Source of the DNA: Candidula unifasciata
Lineage: Eukaryota > Mollusca > Gastropoda > Stylommatophora > Geomitridae
Direction: 5' to 3'
Assembly: GCA_905116865.2 (NCBI GenBank)
Contig: CAJHNH020006913.1
Span: forward strand, 124,001-188,000
DNA: 64,000 nt
Shown here: one piece after another, positions 62,105 to 64,000 of the stretch
Position numbering within the stretch: the first letter of the stretch is position 1
How the letters are laid out: every line of letters begins with the position of its first letter
Translations under genes and position numbers: made by a program
The notes under the pieces: model-generated
Database searches by the model: none
Told to the model about the DNA's origin: nothing
The model's input: only the letters and a program-made list of their open reading frames with translations

Positions 62105-62244
62105 CTGTAGAAATATGAGCAACCTCTCACAGTGTTGTGCGTAAAATGTTCCGACGTTTTCTCGTTACCAAAGTCCTCCAAGGGGTCAGACCATAACAAA
62201 TCACACATTGGGCCAAACGCTGGTGGTTCCTTGAATCTGTCCAA
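62105..62244 (-). CDS. PPP3CA: Calcineurin A, window exon 2 (human ~L215-S261)
   Basis: A 140-nt exon encodes 46 residues plus two bases of a split codon. It begins [14 protein letters not shown] and includes [13 protein letters not shown] and [11 protein letters not shown]. The Arg in NTVRG aligns with catalytic-site residue R254. The acceptor is ..ccaag just above 62244 and the donor is GTACTT below 62105. It joins exon 1 in phase 0 across an 872-bp intron. It is nearly identical to animal calcineurins, as expected for the catalytic core. Confidence 0.96.
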
Positions 62245-63116
62245 CTTGGAAACATAATAAAATGAAGGTCAATAAATGACCAACATCAAGCATTTTGACG
62301 ACAATAAAAAATACAAATCACTCGGCCAACTGCTTTTGTAACTTGATGTAAAACAAATCACTGCACACTATAAAAACGCACTATCAAGATTATTTGTCTT
62401 TGTCTTTTGCGTTTGCCATTAATAACCCTTTGCCCCGAGACCACTAGAAAAAGGGGTCATATTCTCTTTCTCCACCAGCTGAAAACTAGAGACAAGTTCC
62501 AGCTGTTCGTCCACTTCTGAATTTTAGTCTTGTCCCAGAACTTGAGTTTTGTGTGCACATCTGTTTTACACAGACCTGGCTTATTTTGTGTGAAACTGTT
62601 GTTTCCTCGTCTCTAAGGTCTTAAAAAAAAAATGCCAATTGGTGCACAAGAAAAAAACAACCTTAAATGCTAGATTTAGTAAATATATCTTGAACACATA
62701 AGTGCTGCGTGTGCGCAAACACAGCCAATGGTGTTATTTGGACGTCTCATAAATATGTTACGGCAGAAAGGCTGGTTACCTGGCATGTACTACAGAGAAC
62801 TGGGCCCTACCGCAAGTATTAGGTTTGCAGTTACACAGCACAAAAGAGGGATAGAGTATGGGTATACAGAGATGGGAAGGAGAGAGTGGGGATAAAAAAA
62901 GGAAGAATGAAAAAACTAGCAGGAAAGGAGAATAATAAGAAGCAGGTAGAGGAAAGAAGGGACAGCGTAGTGAAAGATGAAGAAACGAGGATAACAGATG
63001 AGAGGCAAAGCAAGGAAAGAGAAAGGAAGAAGAGAGACATTAGCAGCACACATAGGAGAACTCATAATGGAAGAGATGCTAAAATAACAGCTTCAGTATG
63101 TGAGGGTGTGCCTTAC
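62245..63116. other. Intron between calcineurin exons 1 and 2
   Basis: An 872-bp intron with no tandem array. A purine-rich stretch at about 62870-63055 gives an 82-codon charged frame on plus that I do not consider a gene. Confidence 0.75.
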
Positions 63117-63262
63117 TTTTCTGATATCGTCTAAAGTGTGAATTTCAGGTGACAGTCCTCCGTGGACACAGAGAAACTGCTGGTTCATCAACGCTGACAG
63201 GGGCAGACAATCAAATGCTTCCATGCAAGCATCATAAACCCTCTCTGTATATTTGATTTTAC
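63117..63262 (-). CDS. PPP3CA: Calcineurin A catalytic subunit, window exon 1 (human residues ~C166-K214)
   Basis: This is the first coding exon of the gene inside the window. It encodes part of the metallophosphatase domain of protein phosphatase 2B, which dephosphorylates Ser/Thr on targets such as NFAT. The 146 nt read as a split Cys codon followed by 48 residues, starting [12 protein letters not shown] and ending LDDIRK. It contains the CVHGG motif, whose His corresponds to metal ligand H199. The acceptor is ..gaag at 63263-63264 and the donor is GTAAGG at 63111-63116. Both boundaries and phases fit the family. Alignment to human PPP3CA, recalled from memory, needs no gap. The vertebrate paralogue letter (CA, CB, CC) cannot be assigned. 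Earlier exons, with the other metal ligands, lie beyond the window. Confidence 0.96.
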
Positions 63263-63639
63263 CTTCAGGAGAAGAATTACAGGCAAGGTCAAAGAACAGG
63301 TTTCTGTTAATTAAATAAATAAGGAAAACCTCATTAACATGAACTTGCTTAAAAATAACATTTGGTTAACATGAACAAACATTTAGTCGCCAGTTAGCAC
63401 ATATTTTTTAATATGAACTCTTGATTTGTGGGTTGCTTGGAATTGGTGCTAGGCTTGACTGTATAAATATGTTACTGCTACATATGGAGGGAGAAGTGAA
63501 ACACATTGTGTATGAGGACAGCTGAAAATGGCAGCTTGAATAAAAACCTTTTGCCCCTTGGGGCAGCAGCTCTAACCTGATTACACTGGATATCATGTTG
63601 GATAAGGATATTCTGCTAGTGGCTTCACAATGCCAGGAT

Positions 63640-64000
63640 AGTGATTTAGGATAGAGCGGTGATAGTATGATAGGTCAGTGTAGTGAGACACTGATAGAGC
63701 AGTGACAGTATGACATGTCAGTGAAGTGAGACATACGATAGAGCAGTGACAGCAAGATAGGACAGTGTAGTGAGACTCTATGATAGAGGAGTGACAGCAA
63801 GATAGGACAGTGTAGTGAGACTCTATGATAGAGGAGTGACAGCAAGATAGGACAGTGTAGTGAGACTCTATGATAGAGGAGTGACAGCAAGATAGGACAG
63901 TGTAGTGAGACACTATGATAGAGGAGTGACAGCATGATAGGACAGTGTAGTGAGACATATGATAGAGGAGTGACAACAAGACAGGACAATGCAGTGAGAT
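63640..64000. repeat. Minisatellite, 45-bp unit, ~8 copies, cut by window edge
   Basis: The unit contains GATAGAGGAGTGACAGCAAG, ATAGGACAGTGTAGTGAGAC and TCTAT. It lies in the intron upstream of exon 1. Confidence 0.95.

Noticed and set aside
63263..63310. Longer version of exon 1 starting [14 protein letters not shown]
   Set aside because: This is the pyrimidine-rich intron end. The conserved family sequence and phase place the acceptor at 63263-63264.

Overview
The window is animal nuclear DNA. Its one securely identified gene is the 3' two-thirds of a calcineurin A gene (catalytic subunit of Ca2+/calmodulin-dependent protein phosphatase 2B, PPP3C family). It runs on the minus strand from about 63262 down to a stop codon at 23239-23241. 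Nine coding exons were recovered, and every exon junction keeps the reading frame. They cover the end of the phosphatase domain, the calcineurin B-binding helix, the calmodulin-binding helix and the autoinhibitory segment. About 166 N-terminal residues lie beyond the right edge. The introns, the RTE-like LINE and SPIN-like hAT remnants and the modest GC content suggest an invertebrate, possibly a mollusc. That taxonomic guess is an inference and is weak.

Most of the rest is tandem repeat. I count more than 45 separate minisatellite arrays with units of 20-81 bp. Summing my approximate bounds gives roughly 38 kb, about 60% of the window. They fill the introns of the calcineurin gene and its 3' flank. 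The largest are a 31-bp array (34.9-37.8 kb, about 93 copies), a 43/64-bp array (58.9-61.8 kb), a 48-bp array (50.0-52.1 kb), a 38-bp array (13.0-15.0 kb, about 52 copies), a 44-bp array (28.1-29.8 kb) and 49-bp and 77-bp arrays (55.4-58.7 kb). The long open reading frames in these regions (up to about 700 codons) are repeat artefacts, not genes.

Layout: 1-22.4 kb is the 3' flank of the gene, almost all arrays, with one SPIN-like hAT element at 6608-6837. 22.5-23.4 kb holds the probable 3' UTR and the terminal coding exon. 23.5-24.8 kb is a dead RTE-like LINE inside the last intron. 26.8-27.7 kb holds two exons. 27.7-46.5 kb is an 18.8-kb intron packed with arrays, a second LINE remnant and a tRNA-like SINE head. 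46.5-54.2 kb holds four exons separated by arrays. 54.2-62.1 kb is an 8-kb intron of arrays. 62.1-63.3 kb holds two exons. The right end is another array that continues out of the window.

No bacterial-type system, CRISPR array, rRNA or intact tRNA was seen. The most notable points are the density and variety of minisatellites in one conserved gene, a GC-AG intron, the SPIN-like transposon lying between two related arrays, about 90 nuclear-receptor-type half-sites in the 31-bp array, and signs of higher-order duplication and possible assembly damage inside arrays.
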